This document shows, in pieces, positions 7,721 through 15,420 of a DNA stretch of 64,000 bases. The notes under the pieces are model-generated. The model was not told the origin of the DNA. It ran no database searches and saw only the letters and a program-made list of their open reading frames with translations. The translations under genes were made by a program, and so were the position numbers. The stretch comes from ZC4RG35 sp036375695 (GTDB lineage: Bacteria; Actinomycetota; Acidimicrobiia; Spongiisociales; ZC4RG35): contig DASVBU010000037.1 in the NCBI GenBank assembly GCA_036375695.1, positions 25,796-89,795 on the forward strand, read 5' to 3'. Within the stretch, counting starts at the first letter, position 1, and each line of letters starts with the position of its first letter.

Positions 7721-8625
7721 GGCTCCGGCCGCTCCGACTCCCAGGTCACCGTCTTCGGGTCTGCGATCTCGAGACCCTTGAACACAGGTGCTCGCAGCCT
7801 GTCGTCACGGGTCCACTCCTTGAACTCCACCTGCACCACCATCTCCGGCTCCACCCAGGTCTTCCGGCCCGGGACGGTGACCGGATTGGCGAACGGGCTG
7901 TCGGGCCGCTCCTTCGCACGGAGCGACCTGTGGACCGTCTCCAACGTCCGCCCGTCGAAGCCGGAGCCCACGGCGCCGATCCAGCGGAGGTCGCCGCCGT
8001 CGTACAGCCCGACGAGGAGGGAACCAAAGGTGGAGGCCCGGGAGCCCTCTCCGGCCAGATACCCACCGACCACCGCGCGGAGCCGGCTCTTCACGGCCAC
8101 CTTCCTCCAGTCGGGTGAGCGCCGCCCCGGGTGGTATCGCGAACCGGACTTCTTGGCCACGATTCCCTCGAGCCCCGACCGCTTCACCGCCGCGTAGAGG
8201 GCTTTCCCCGATCCCCGTGTCGGCTCGGGGACCACGATCGGTGTCGGAAGGGAGAGGCCCTCCAGGATCTCCCGTCGCTCTTCGAAGGACAGCGATGTGA
8301 GGTCGCCGTCCCGGTAGAGGACGTCGAAGACGACCAGATTCACCGGGGAGCCCATCTGAAGCAGCTGGAACGAGGGCCGACCCTGCTCGTCGAATGCGAT
8401 CACCTCGCCGTCGAGGACCACCGACCCGGGAATCGGGAGCTTGGAGACCTCCGGGAACCGCGCCAGGAGGTCGAGACCACGACGGGACCTCGCCCGGATC
8501 CGCCCCCCGTCGTTGCCGACGATCGCCCGGTAGCCGTCCCATTTGACCTCGAACCACCAGCCGTCGTCGTCGAATGCGTCGGGCCATGGGGTGGCCAGCA
8601 TCGGCCGGTAGTCGGGGAGGCTCAA
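7717..8625 (-). CDS. ATP-dependent DNA ligase, LigC/LigD ligase-domain type
   Basis: A 302-residue stand-alone ligase made of a nucleotidyltransferase domain and an OB fold. Motif I is EVKWDGYRA, with Lys28 as the AMP-accepting residue. Motif III is LVVFDVLY, motif IV LEGIVAKK, motif V SPDWRKVAVK. The OB fold ends with VVQVEFKEWTRDDRLRAPVF. It matches the ligase part of LigD or the mycobacterial LigC. Polymerase and phosphoesterase domains are absent. Together with Ku across the convergent junction it gives a minimal end-joining pair. It overlaps yqeY upstream and the VanZ-like gene downstream by four bases each, so all three should be translationally coupled. Confidence 0.93.
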   Translation of the reverse strand: MSLPDYRPMLATPWPDAFDDDGWWFEVKWDGYRAIVGNDGGRIRARSRRGLDLLARFPEVSKLPIPGSVVLDGEVIAFDEQGRPSFQLLQMGSPVNLVVFDVLYRDGDLTSLSFEERREILEGLSLPTPIVVPEPTRGSGKALYAAVKRSGLEGIVAKKSGSRYHPGRRSPDWRKVAVKSRLRAVVGGYLAGEGSRASTFGSLLVGLYDGGDLRWIGAVGSGFDGRTLETVHRSLRAKERPDSPFANPVTVPGRKTWVEPEMVVQVEFKEWTRDDRLRAPVFKGLEIADPKTVTWESERPEP

Positions 8626-9086
8626 CCGGCGGAGAGCTCCTCGGCGACGATCCGCGCCACCAGCGAGCCGTCGAGATCACTGCCGCGTGATTTCATCAGG
8701 GTCCCCGTGACGCGGCCAGCCGATTTCGGATCTCCGGCCACACCCAGGGACTCGATGGTCTCCCTGACCAGCTGCCGCGTCGCGTCCTCACCGAGCTTCT
8801 TGGGGAGCCAGCGGCCGAGGTATTCGATCTCGAAGCCCAGCTTCTCCGCCATCGCCGAACCCCGCTCCCCCATCTCCAGGTACTCCTGGCGGGTCTTGTC
8901 CATCCTCTTGACGTAGGAGGCGATGACCTTCTGGTACAGGGCATCGTCGACCTCACCGGAGAAGCCGGGCTCGGAACGGGCCGTGGACACCTCGGTCTGG
9001 ACCTGACGGATGACGTCCTTGCGGGCCTTGTCACCGGCGCGCATGGCGTCCTTCAACTCCTCCGCCAGCTCTTCACGGATGCCCAT
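8622..9086 (-). CDS. yqeY: GatB/YqeY domain protein
   Basis: A 154-residue protein of the YqeY family, a helical domain also found at the C-terminus of GatB in the tRNA-dependent amidotransferase, where it binds tRNA. Free-standing YqeY has no settled function. Landmarks are the N-terminal ELAEELKDAMRAGDKARKDVIRQ and the later AEKLGFEIEYLGRWLPKKL and GRVTGTLMKSRGSDLDGSLV. The ATG at 9086 has GGAGGT five bases before it; an upstream TTG in frame has no such site. It is the first gene of the yqeY-ligC-vanZ operon. Confidence 0.92.
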   Translation of the reverse strand: MGIREELAEELKDAMRAGDKARKDVIRQVQTEVSTARSEPGFSGEVDDALYQKVIASYVKRMDKTRQEYLEMGERGSAMAEKLGFEIEYLGRWLPKKLGEDATRQLVRETIESLGVAGDPKSAGRVTGTLMKSRGSDLDGSLVARIVAEELSAG

Positions 9087-9115
9087 GTCGACCTCCAAAT
9101 TCCCTCAGAAAATTG

Positions 9116-9144
9116 TTTACACGTCGCGAGCAGAACGGTACAGT
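9116..9144 (+). promoter_or_regulatory. candidate whiB promoter
   Basis: TTTACA and TACAGT are spaced by 17 bases in an unusually A/T-rich patch, with about 85 bases of leader before whiB. This is one of the best sigma-A-like promoter matches in the window. Confidence 0.6.
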
Positions 9145-9230
9145 TCCCCCCGGAAATCCCAGCGCGCCCAATTGCTCCTTCAGCCGGGTGCGTTTGTGAG
9201 AAGAATCACAATGTCCCGAGGAACCAAAGA

Positions 9231-9506
9231 GTGCTCACCACCACCATCACCACCGACTGGCGAGACCTGGCTGCGTGCCGTGATTCCGAGCCCAGCCTCT
9301 TCTTTCCCGTCGGCACCACCGGCCCGGCCGTAGAGCAGATCGAGGCCGCCATCAGCATCTGCATGTCCTGCACCGTCCGGGAGGAGTGCCTCCAGTACGC
9401 CCTGGAGACCAACCAGGAGTCGGGTGTCTGGGGCGGCTACGCCGAGGACGATCGTCGTCGGCTCCGCAAGCGCTGGCTCGCCGAACGGCGTCGCCGCGCC
9501 GTCTGA
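9231..9506 (+). CDS. WhiB-family Fe-S transcriptional regulator
   Basis: A 91-residue Wbl protein, a class confined to actinobacteria and their phages. Four cysteines bind a [4Fe-4S] cluster: Cys16, Cys44, Cys47 and Cys53 (C-x2-C-x5-C for the last three). The beta-turn GVWGG is at 65-69, and a basic DNA-contact tail follows (RRRLRKRWLAERRRR). Wbl proteins bind region 4 of the primary sigma factor and respond to oxygen or nitric oxide. The start is GTG at 9231, with a GAGG-like site before it. Sequence alone does not show which subgroup (WhiB1, WhiB2 and so on) it belongs to. Confidence 0.95.
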   Translation: MLTTTITTDWRDLAACRDSEPSLFFPVGTTGPAVEQIEAAISICMSCTVREECLQYALETNQESGVWGGYAEDDRRRLRKRWLAERRRRAV

Positions 9507-9522
9507 CCAGGCCGCAGTCTCT

Positions 9523-9747
9523 CTACGAACCCGCCGCGAAGCCCACGGTCTTCGGCGGCGCATCCTCGATCTCGACGAAGGCGACGTTCGCCACCGCGAT
9601 GGCGACGCTGTGCCCCTTGGAGTCGGTGAACCAAGCCAGACCACCGGCTTGCATCGCCTCTTCCATCTGCTTCTTGAACACGTCGGCGTCGTCGATTTCC
9701 AACTCGACGAGCTTGTCCGTCTGAGCGATGCCGATCCGAACTTTCAT
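9523..9747 (-). CDS. DUF3107 family protein
   Basis: A 74-residue cytosolic protein that matches the actinobacterial DUF3107 family: it begins MKVRIGIAQTDKLVELEIDD and contains VANVAFVEIE near the end. The function is unknown. The family is nearly always a single short gene in actinobacteria, which supports the taxonomic call. AGGAGGAATC precedes the ATG. It is convergent with whiB. Confidence 0.85.
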   Translation of the reverse strand: MKVRIGIAQTDKLVELEIDDADVFKKQMEEAMQAGGLAWFTDSKGHSVAIAVANVAFVEIEDAPPKTVGFAAGS

Positions 9748-9806
9748 GGGCCTTCGATTCCTCCTGCGAGCATCGTAACCCCCTTCCGGAGCTCAGCCGA
9801 CCGGCA

Positions 9807-9812
9807 TAGCTT
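9807..9812 (+). promoter_or_regulatory. leaderless-type -10 box of the LysM protein
   Basis: TAGCTT ends seven bases before the ATG, with no ribosome site. Confidence 0.45.
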
Positions 9813-9819
9813 CGACGTC

Positions 9820-10146
9820 ATGGGACGTGAGGCCGCACGCGTGCTGCTGCTCACCGCGCTCGTCGCCGCAGTTCTCGCAACCTCCCAGTCCGGACTGGCG
9901 GAGACGGGCGTCCGCCTCCCTGCCCTGCCGACAGCAGCTGGGCACTCGCCGGCCACAGACACCGTCACCGTCGCTCCCGGTGACCACTTCTGGAAGATCT
10001 CGGCGCGTCGTCTCGCCGAGATCGAGCCCGAGGCACCGGTGGGGCCCTACTGGCGCAAGGTCGTGGAGGTCAACCTGGACAACATCAGGTCCGGCGACCC
10101 CGACCTCATCTATCCCGGTGAGGTCGTGGAGCTTCCGGCGCCCTAG
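9820..10146 (+). CDS. small secreted LysM-like protein
   Basis: A 108-residue exported protein. Residues 1-28 form a signal peptide (VLLLTALVAAVLA core). The rest is a single LysM-like domain: TVAPGDHFWKISARRL, then a loop, then NLDNIRSGDPDLIYPGEVVELP, which has the usual start (V-x-x-GD-x-x-W-x-I) and end (IYPGQ-x-L-x-LP) of the fold. LysM binds glycan chains of peptidoglycan. No catalytic domain is attached, so it may anchor or sense the wall. The longer in-frame reading upstream is rejected because it overlaps DUF3107. Its stop overlaps the convergent sugar dehydrogenase by four bases. Confidence 0.75.
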   Translation: MGREAARVLLLTALVAAVLATSQSGLAETGVRLPALPTAAGHSPATDTVTVAPGDHFWKISARRLAEIEPEAPVGPYWRKVVEVNLDNIRSGDPDLIYPGEVVELPAP

Positions 10147-11480
10147 CGGATGGCAACCAGGCGGTAGACCGTCCCCGGCGAGGAGCTGGGCTCCGACCAT
10201 GTGGTGATGAGCAGCTCGCCGTCGCCGTCGAGACCGAAGCTGGTCACGTACTGGACGCTGTCCTCTCCACCCAGGTCCTCGGTCCAGTCCCGTTCTTCGG
10301 TCACCTGACCGTCGACCAGCTTGAACGAGCGGATCCAGCGGCCCACCCAGTCGGCGTAGAAGTAGGTCCCGTTCAGCTCCGGGATCTGCGAGCCCCGGTA
10401 GACGAAGCCGCCGGTGACCGACAGGCCCTCCTCGTGGGTGTAGGTGATCACCGGAAGCGTGTAGTCGGAGGGGTCGCAGTCACGCTTGTGGAAGCAGCGG
10501 GTCCCCTCGACGTCGGACCAGCCGAAGTTGTACCCGCCCGCGGAGATGGAGACGGCATTGATCTCCTCGATGTCGGCGTGGCCCACATCCCCGATGTAGA
10601 TCATCTCATCGACCGGGTCGATGGAGAACCGCCACGGGTTGCGCAAGCCGTAGGCCCAGACTTCGGGAGCGCCGCCGCCGTCGACGAAGGGGTTGTCCGG
10701 CGGGACGACATAGGGGTCACCCCCGTCGACGTCGATGCGGAGGATCGTGCCGAAGATCGTGTCGGGGTTCTGACCCTGGTCCCGGGATGCGGCGCCGTCG
10801 CCAACCGAGGCCCACAGGTAGCCATCGGGCCCGAACTGGAGGTTGCCTGCGTAGTGCCGGGGCTCGCTGGCGTTGGGCGGGTTGCGGACCTCGTCGAGGA
10901 CGATCTTCTCGCTGTCCCGGTCCGCCACGTTGGGGTCGGTGTCGCTGACGCTGAATTCGGCGATCTGACGGTTCTCCTGCGAGGTGTAGTAGACGAAGAA
11001 GCGACCGTTGTTGGCGTAATCGGGGTGGAAAGCAAGCCCCAGCAGTCCCTGCTCGATGCCTGCCGCCAGGACCCGGTCGGTGAGGTCGAGGAACGGCTGT
11101 TCCAGCAGGTTGCCGTCGGCGTCGATGACCCGGATGATCCCCTCCCGTTGCACCACGAAGATCCGGTCGTCGCCCTGGGGCGCCGTCGCCACGACCGGCC
11201 CCCGGAGACCCTCGTGTATCACCTCGAGCTCGACCCCCTGCAGATCACCGAGCGGCGTGGTCGTCGACTGCCCGGGAACGGTGCTCCCACCGGGAAGCGT
11301 GGTCGACCCTCCGTCACCTGTGGTGCTGGACGAGCCCGGAGTGGGAGTCGTCGGATCGGGGCCGGGTCCACGTCCACGGAAGAAGATCGCTCCCACGACG
11401 AAGACGACCAGGAAGAGGAGGAGCAGGAGTCGGACTCGCGCCACGTCGGGCGATGGGGTCTGACGATGCCGGGCGGTCAC
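10143..11480 (-). CDS. PQQ-dependent sugar dehydrogenase-like protein (GSDH family)
   Basis: A 445-residue exported or membrane-anchored beta-propeller. Residues 16-35 are a transmembrane segment, followed by a Ser/Thr/Pro-rich spacer (about 36-78). The propeller carries the family landmarks EQGLLGLAFHPDY, HYAGNLQFGPDGYLWASVGDG, AYGLRNPWRFSID, IGDVGHADIEEIN and FVYRGSQIPELNGTYFYADWVG. The soluble glucose/sorbosone dehydrogenases of this family use PQQ. No PQQ synthesis genes are in the window, so cofactor use is inferred from the family. Some relatives are lectin-like or of unknown substrate. The start is GTG at 11480. Confidence 0.88.
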   Translation of the reverse strand: MTARHRQTPSPDVARVRLLLLLFLVVFVVGAIFFRGRGPGPDPTTPTPGSSSTTGDGGSTTLPGGSTVPGQSTTTPLGDLQGVELEVIHEGLRGPVVATAPQGDDRIFVVQREGIIRVIDADGNLLEQPFLDLTDRVLAAGIEQGLLGLAFHPDYANNGRFFVYYTSQENRQIAEFSVSDTDPNVADRDSEKIVLDEVRNPPNASEPRHYAGNLQFGPDGYLWASVGDGAASRDQGQNPDTIFGTILRIDVDGGDPYVVPPDNPFVDGGGAPEVWAYGLRNPWRFSIDPVDEMIYIGDVGHADIEEINAVSISAGGYNFGWSDVEGTRCFHKRDCDPSDYTLPVITYTHEEGLSVTGGFVYRGSQIPELNGTYFYADWVGRWIRSFKLVDGQVTEERDWTEDLGGEDSVQYVTSFGLDGDGELLITTWSEPSSSPGTVYRLVAIR

Positions 11481-11488
11481 GACTCGCC

Positions 11489-11494
11489 AGCGTA
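11489..11494 (-). promoter_or_regulatory. leaderless-type -10 box of the sugar dehydrogenase
   Basis: On the minus strand TACGCT ends eight bases before the GTG start, with no ribosome site. Confidence 0.45.
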
Positions 11495-11507
11495 CAACGC
11501 CTGTGGG

Positions 11508-12479
11508 TTAGGCGTTGTCGCCGAGGAAGATCTCCGAGACCGAAGACTCCATGAAGATCGCCTGGAGCGTCTCGGCCAGGATCGGGGAGATGGAGAGGAC
11601 GGTCACCTTGTCCAGCGCCTCCACGTCGGGTCGTGGGGGCAGTGTGTTGGTCACGATTACCTCGTCGATCGGTGCGTTCTTGAGTCGGTCCACCGCCGGG
11701 TCGGAGAAGATGCCGTGGGTGGCGGCCACGCGGACGCTCAATGCGCCCTGGTTCTTCACCATCTCGGCGGCGTTCACCACGGTCCCGGCGGTGTCGATCA
11801 TGTCGTCGACGATCACCACGTGACGACCGTCGACGCCTCCGGACATCGACAGGGCGGTGGACTCGTTGTGGGTGGTCGGGTCGCGCCGCTTGTAGATGAA
11901 GCCGACGCTGGCGTCGAGACGGCGGGCGTAGCGCTCGGCCCGCTTCACACCGCCGGCATCGGGTGACAGGACGATGGTGTCTCCATTCAGCCTCTCCGCC
12001 AGATAGTCCGAGATGATCGGAAGAGCGGTCAGGTGGTCCCACGACTTGTCGATGAACCCCTGGAGCTGACCGGTGTGCAGGTCGACCGAGACGAGCCGGT
12101 CGGCACCCGCCTGCATGAACAGGTCGGCGATGAGCCGGGCCGAGATCGGCTCCCTGGGAAGGGCCTTCTTGTCCTGGCGTGAATATGGGAAGAACGGCAC
12201 TACCGCGGTGATCCGGCGGGCCGACGCCCGCTTCAGGGCGTCGATCGTGATCAACTGCTCCATGATCAGGTCGTTGATCCCGGGGCCGTGGCTCTGGATC
12301 ACGAAGCAGTCGGCCCCACGCACGCTCTCGATGGGACGGACGTAGATCTCGCCGTTGGCGAATCGGGATATCTCGATGCGACCGAGCTTGGTGCCCAGCA
12401 CCTCGGTCACCTCTTCCGCCAGGGGCACGTTGGCGCTCCCGGAGAAGACCATCATTCGCTTGCGGGAGACGATCTCCAA
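11508..12479 (-). CDS. prs: ribose-phosphate pyrophosphokinase (PRPP synthetase)
   Basis: A 323-residue enzyme that makes PRPP from ribose 5-phosphate and ATP for purine, pyrimidine, histidine and NAD synthesis. The N-terminus reads LEIVSRKRMMVFSGSANVPLAEEV. The flexible-loop and ATP-site motifs include PFFPYSRQDKK, and the PRPP-binding loop is VVIVDDMIDTAGT. A TTG start at 12479 is chosen: GGAGG sits six bases before it, one base separates it from the glmU stop, and it gives the normal family length. A longer reading into glmU has no support. It is co-transcribed with glmU. Confidence 0.95.
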   Translation of the reverse strand: MEIVSRKRMMVFSGSANVPLAEEVTEVLGTKLGRIEISRFANGEIYVRPIESVRGADCFVIQSHGPGINDLIMEQLITIDALKRASARRITAVVPFFPYSRQDKKALPREPISARLIADLFMQAGADRLVSVDLHTGQLQGFIDKSWDHLTALPIISDYLAERLNGDTIVLSPDAGGVKRAERYARRLDASVGFIYKRRDPTTHNESTALSMSGGVDGRHVVIVDDMIDTAGTVVNAAEMVKNQGALSVRVAATHGIFSDPAVDRLKNAPIDEVIVTNTLPPRPDVEALDKVTVLSISPILAETLQAIFMESSVSEIFLGDNA

Positions 12480-12480
12480 A

Positions 12481-13890
12481 TCAGGCCTCCGCCTCCGGAG
12501 CGGTCTTGCGGGCCTTTCGTTTCTCAGCGTAGCCGGGGATCTGGGTCTGCTCACTTCGCTCGAGGGCCAGGGCGTCGTCCGGAACGTCCTCGGTGATCAC
12601 CGATCCGGCGCCGGTGATCGCTCGATTCCCGATGCTGACCGGTGCGACGAGCATCGTGTCCGACCCGATGAAGGCGTCCTCCCCGATGACGGTCTCGTAT
12701 TTGTGGTAGCCGTCGAAGTTGCACGTGATGGTCCCGGCGCCGATGTTGGACCGGGCCCCCACGGTGGCGTCGCCCAGGTACGAGAGGTGGGGCGCCTTGG
12801 CCCCCTCGCCGAGGGTCGTCTTCTTGGTCTCGACGAAGGTGCCCACTTTGGAGCCCTTCTCCATCACGGTCCCGGGCCGCAACGACGCGTACGGGCCGAC
12901 GGTGCACTCCTCCCCGACCGCGGCGGACCGAAGCACGGCGTACCACACGGTGGCGTTGGGGCCGATCGTGGAATCGACCGCGAAGACGTCGGGCCCGACC
13001 TGGGCACCCGCGGCCACCCTGGTCTCGCCCTGCAGGTAGACACCCGGATAGATCCGCGCCCCGGGCTCGATCTCGACCGTTGCGTCGATGTAGGTCCGCT
13101 CCGGATCGAGCATCCACACACCGGACTCCATCAGCCTCTGGTTGATCTCACGGCGCTTGGCGGCTTGCGCCTCGGCGAGTTGGTCCTGTGAGTTGATGCC
13201 TGCCACCTCCTCCGGTGTGCCTCTCACCGCCATCAGCTTGTGGCCCGCAGCGGCGAGGATGCCGACGACGTCCGTCAGGTAGTACTCGCCCTGACGGTTG
13301 TCAGCTTTCACTTGTCGCAGCGATTCTGCCAACTTCCCCGCCCGCACCGCGTAGATGCCGGCGTTGACCTCCGTTATCGCACGCTGCTCCTCCGTGGCGT
13401 CCCGGTCTTCGACGACGCCGACCACGAAGCCCTCCTCGTCACGAAGGATCCGACCGTATCCCGCGGGGTCCTCCAGATCGGCGGTGACCATTCGCAGGAC
13501 CTCACCCCCATCGAGCGACGCCAGCTCCCGGATCAGGTCGGATCCCAGCATCGGTGTGTCCCCATACAGGACCACGACGACATCGTCGGGGTCGGGCTCT
13601 CCCAGTTCTGCCAACGCCACCTGTGTGGCGTGCCCGGTGCCGAGTTGTTCTTCCTGGAACGCGGTCGTCGTGCCTTCGGGCAGGGCGGCCCGCACCTGGT
13701 CGGCACCGTGCCCGACGACCACGACCAGCGAGTCGGGCTGCAGAGGCCTGACGGCGTCGATGACCCAGCGCACCAGTGGACGACCCGCAACCTCTTGGGC
13801 GACCTTGGGCAACGGGGAGAACATCCGCTTGCCCTGCCCTGCGGCAAGGATCACGACATGGGTTGCCAGGCGGGCCTCCTGTTCGGGCAA
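12481..13890 (-). CDS. glmU: bifunctional UDP-GlcNAc pyrophosphorylase / glucosamine-1-phosphate acetyltransferase
   Basis: A protein of up to 469 residues that makes UDP-N-acetylglucosamine for peptidoglycan. The N-terminal nucleotidyltransferase opens with VVILAAGQGKRMFSPLPK. The C-terminal half is a left-handed beta-helix built from hexapeptide repeats, with the acetyltransferase stretch AKAPHLSYLGDATVG and GAGTITCNFDGYHK. The start is uncertain. The longest form uses TTG at 13890, one base past tRNA-Gln. A CTG at about 13875 lies five bases after an internal AGGAGG and would give MATHVVILAAG, the usual family N-terminus. It is followed after one base by prs. Confidence 0.94.
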   Translation of the reverse strand: MPEQEARLATHVVILAAGQGKRMFSPLPKVAQEVAGRPLVRWVIDAVRPLQPDSLVVVVGHGADQVRAALPEGTTTAFQEEQLGTGHATQVALAELGEPDPDDVVVVLYGDTPMLGSDLIRELASLDGGEVLRMVTADLEDPAGYGRILRDEEGFVVGVVEDRDATEEQRAITEVNAGIYAVRAGKLAESLRQVKADNRQGEYYLTDVVGILAAAGHKLMAVRGTPEEVAGINSQDQLAEAQAAKRREINQRLMESGVWMLDPERTYIDATVEIEPGARIYPGVYLQGETRVAAGAQVGPDVFAVDSTIGPNATVWYAVLRSAAVGEECTVGPYASLRPGTVMEKGSKVGTFVETKKTTLGEGAKAPHLSYLGDATVGARSNIGAGTITCNFDGYHKYETVIGEDAFIGSDTMLVAPVSIGNRAITGAGSVITEDVPDDALALERSEQTQIPGYAEKRKARKTAPEAEA

Positions 13891-13891
13891 G

Positions 13892-13963
13892 CTGGGGGGG
13901 CAGGACTCGAACCCACTCCTACAGGACCAAAACCTGCCGTGCTACCGGTTACACCACCCCCCA
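13892..13963 (-). tRNA. tRNA-Gln (TTG)
   Basis: The cloverleaf pairs acceptor TGGGGGG with CCCCCCA. The anticodon stem is GCAGG/CCTGT around the loop TTTTGGT, so the anticodon is TTG (codon CAA). The T-loop is TTCGAGT. CCA is not encoded. glmU starts at most one base beyond the discriminator, so the tRNA 3' end must be cut from a joint transcript or the mRNA begins at the processing site. Confidence 0.93.
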
Positions 13964-13971
13964 ATTCCGCG

Positions 13972-13999
13972 GTGCCGGGTACGTGGTACCGGGTACCTG
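13972..13999 (+). repeat. tandem heptamer repeat beside tRNA-Gln
   Basis: Four 7-base units follow each other: GTGCCGG, GTACGTG, GTACCGG, GTACCTG. It is the same unit as at 3750-3777 and begins nine bases beyond the tRNA 5' end. It therefore lies in the tRNA's upstream region. Confidence 0.75.
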
Positions 14000-14054
14000 G
14001 GCGGGAGGCTCAGGTTAACCCCGGCGGCACCTCATCTTCGTCCGGCGCCGGCCC

Positions 14055-14060
14055 TAGCCT
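14055..14060 (+). promoter_or_regulatory. leaderless-type -10 box of the DUF5946 gene
   Basis: TAGCCT ends eight bases before the GTG start, with no ribosome site. Confidence 0.45.
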
Positions 14061-14068
14061 CGCAACCC

Positions 14069-14563
14069 GTGCGCACCAGATGTGAAGGCTGCTACGCCGA
14101 GCTCGAGGGGGTCGACGGCCCGACCCACCGCTACATCGGCGCCTCGCCCGCCTGCTGGGCGATCTACACCGAGTTGATGGCCACCGGACTCCCCCCGTCG
14201 CCGAGGGCACCACTGCTCGTCGACGCCTACGCCGCCCAGCACCCCGGGGGCACCAGCCCCCAGGCGACGCAGTCGGTCGCCGTGCACCTCGTCACCCTGG
14301 AAGCGGTCGTCACCCACGGGCACCCTCTGGGACGAGCCGTCTCTCTGCGTCAGTCCGCCGTCGAGCACGGGCGCCGGACGGGCGGGTACCCGAAGCTCGA
14401 GCCTGTGCCCTCCGCCTGGCCGGTCACCGTCGCCCAACTTGCCGGCGGTGACGGTGCGCTCGTCGACCGGATGGTGGATGGCGTCCTGGCGTCCTGGAAG
14501 GAGCTCCATGCCGATCAGGTCGACGCCTGGTACCGGGCGTCGCTCCAGTTGACGCGCTCCTAG
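14069..14563 (+). CDS. DUF5946 family protein
   Basis: A 164-residue soluble protein. It begins with a CxxC motif (RTRCEGCYAELE), followed by HRYIGASPACWAIYTEL and a DAYAAQHPG..PQATQSVAVHLVTLEAVV block that I recognise as the DUF5946 family. The function is unknown. The paired cysteines could bind zinc. A C-terminal helical part holds PVPSAWPVTVAQL and the final WYRASLQLTRS. The GTG at 14069 is the first start after the tRNA-Gln region; the longer frame reading runs antisense through glmU. Its stop overlaps the convergent ispE by four bases. Confidence 0.75.
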   Translation: MRTRCEGCYAELEGVDGPTHRYIGASPACWAIYTELMATGLPPSPRAPLLVDAYAAQHPGGTSPQATQSVAVHLVTLEAVVTHGHPLGRAVSLRQSAVEHGRRTGGYPKLEPVPSAWPVTVAQLAGGDGALVDRMVDGVLASWKELHADQVDAWYRASLQLTRS

Positions 14564-15420
14564 CCTTCTTCTTCGACGACCTCGGCCACCCCCCGTGGCC
14601 GGGCTTCGACCCCGATGGACACCGAGCACAGGTCGGCCACCGCCTCGGCGGCGTCCTTCGCCTCGTCGAGGGTGGGGAACATCCCGAAGCAACCCGAGCC
14701 CGAACCCGTCAGCAACACGGGCATGTCCCATCGGAACCTGAGCTCGGCCATGAAGTCGGCCAGGTCCGGCTCGAGCCGGATCGCCGCCGGGGTGAGATCG
14801 TTGCGCAGGGGCATCCCGCCACGGAGCGCCGGGGGGATGGACTTCTCGGGCAGTGCCTCTCCTTCGGGCCCCTCGAGCTCGTCCCACGCCCGAAACACGG
14901 CGGCCGTGTCGAGCCGGAACGGCGGCACCGCGACGGCGAACGACACGTCCTCGACGGGTGGTTCTTCGGTGAGCCGCTCCCCGATGCCCGACATAACCAG
15001 GGTCCCACCGACCAGGAAGAGGGGGACATCGGCACCGAGTCTCACCGCTAGGGGAGCCACCTCCTCTCGACTCAGCCCGGCGGTCTTCGCCGCCGCCATG
15101 AGAGTGGCGGCGGCGTTCGAGCTGCCACCACCGACACCGGCGCCGACCGGCAGTTCCTTGGCGACCACCACGCGTTGGGCGGGGAACGATCGGAGGGAGC
15201 GGACTGCGGCGAGGCCTCGGGAGATCAGGTTGTCCTCGGGGTCGATGTCGGGGTGATCGATCTCGATGAGGTCGTCGCGATCGTCGATCTCCTCGAAGGA
15301 GAGGCGGTCACACCACTCGATCGTCTGCACCAATGATTGGAGCGGGTGGTAGCCGTCCGGTCGTGCCGGCGACACCAGCAGCGAGAGGTTCAGCTTTCCC
15401 GGGGCCTCCCAGCGTGTCAC
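14560..15420 (-). CDS. ispE: 4-diphosphocytidyl-2-C-methyl-D-erythritol kinase
   Basis: A 286-residue GHMP kinase of the non-mevalonate (MEP) isoprenoid pathway. It opens with the substrate loop EAPGKLNLSLLV..RPDGYHPLQSL. The ATP-binding glycine loop is PVGAGVGGGSSNAAA near 95-109. The third motif, LLTGSGSGCFGMF, is near 250. The start GTG overlaps the rsmA stop by four bases (GTGA). It is third in the tatD-rsmA-ispE operon, a common actinobacterial order. Its product feeds isoprenoid synthesis, including the undecaprenyl carrier recycled by UppP at 38693. Confidence 0.95.
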   Translation of the reverse strand: MTRWEAPGKLNLSLLVSPARPDGYHPLQSLVQTIEWCDRLSFEEIDDRDDLIEIDHPDIDPEDNLISRGLAAVRSLRSFPAQRVVVAKELPVGAGVGGGSSNAAATLMAAAKTAGLSREEVAPLAVRLGADVPLFLVGGTLVMSGIGERLTEEPPVEDVSFAVAVPPFRLDTAAVFRAWDELEGPEGEALPEKSIPPALRGGMPLRNDLTPAAIRLEPDLADFMAELRFRWDMPVLLTGSGSGCFGMFPTLDEAKDAAEAVADLCSVSIGVEARPRGVAEVVEEEG

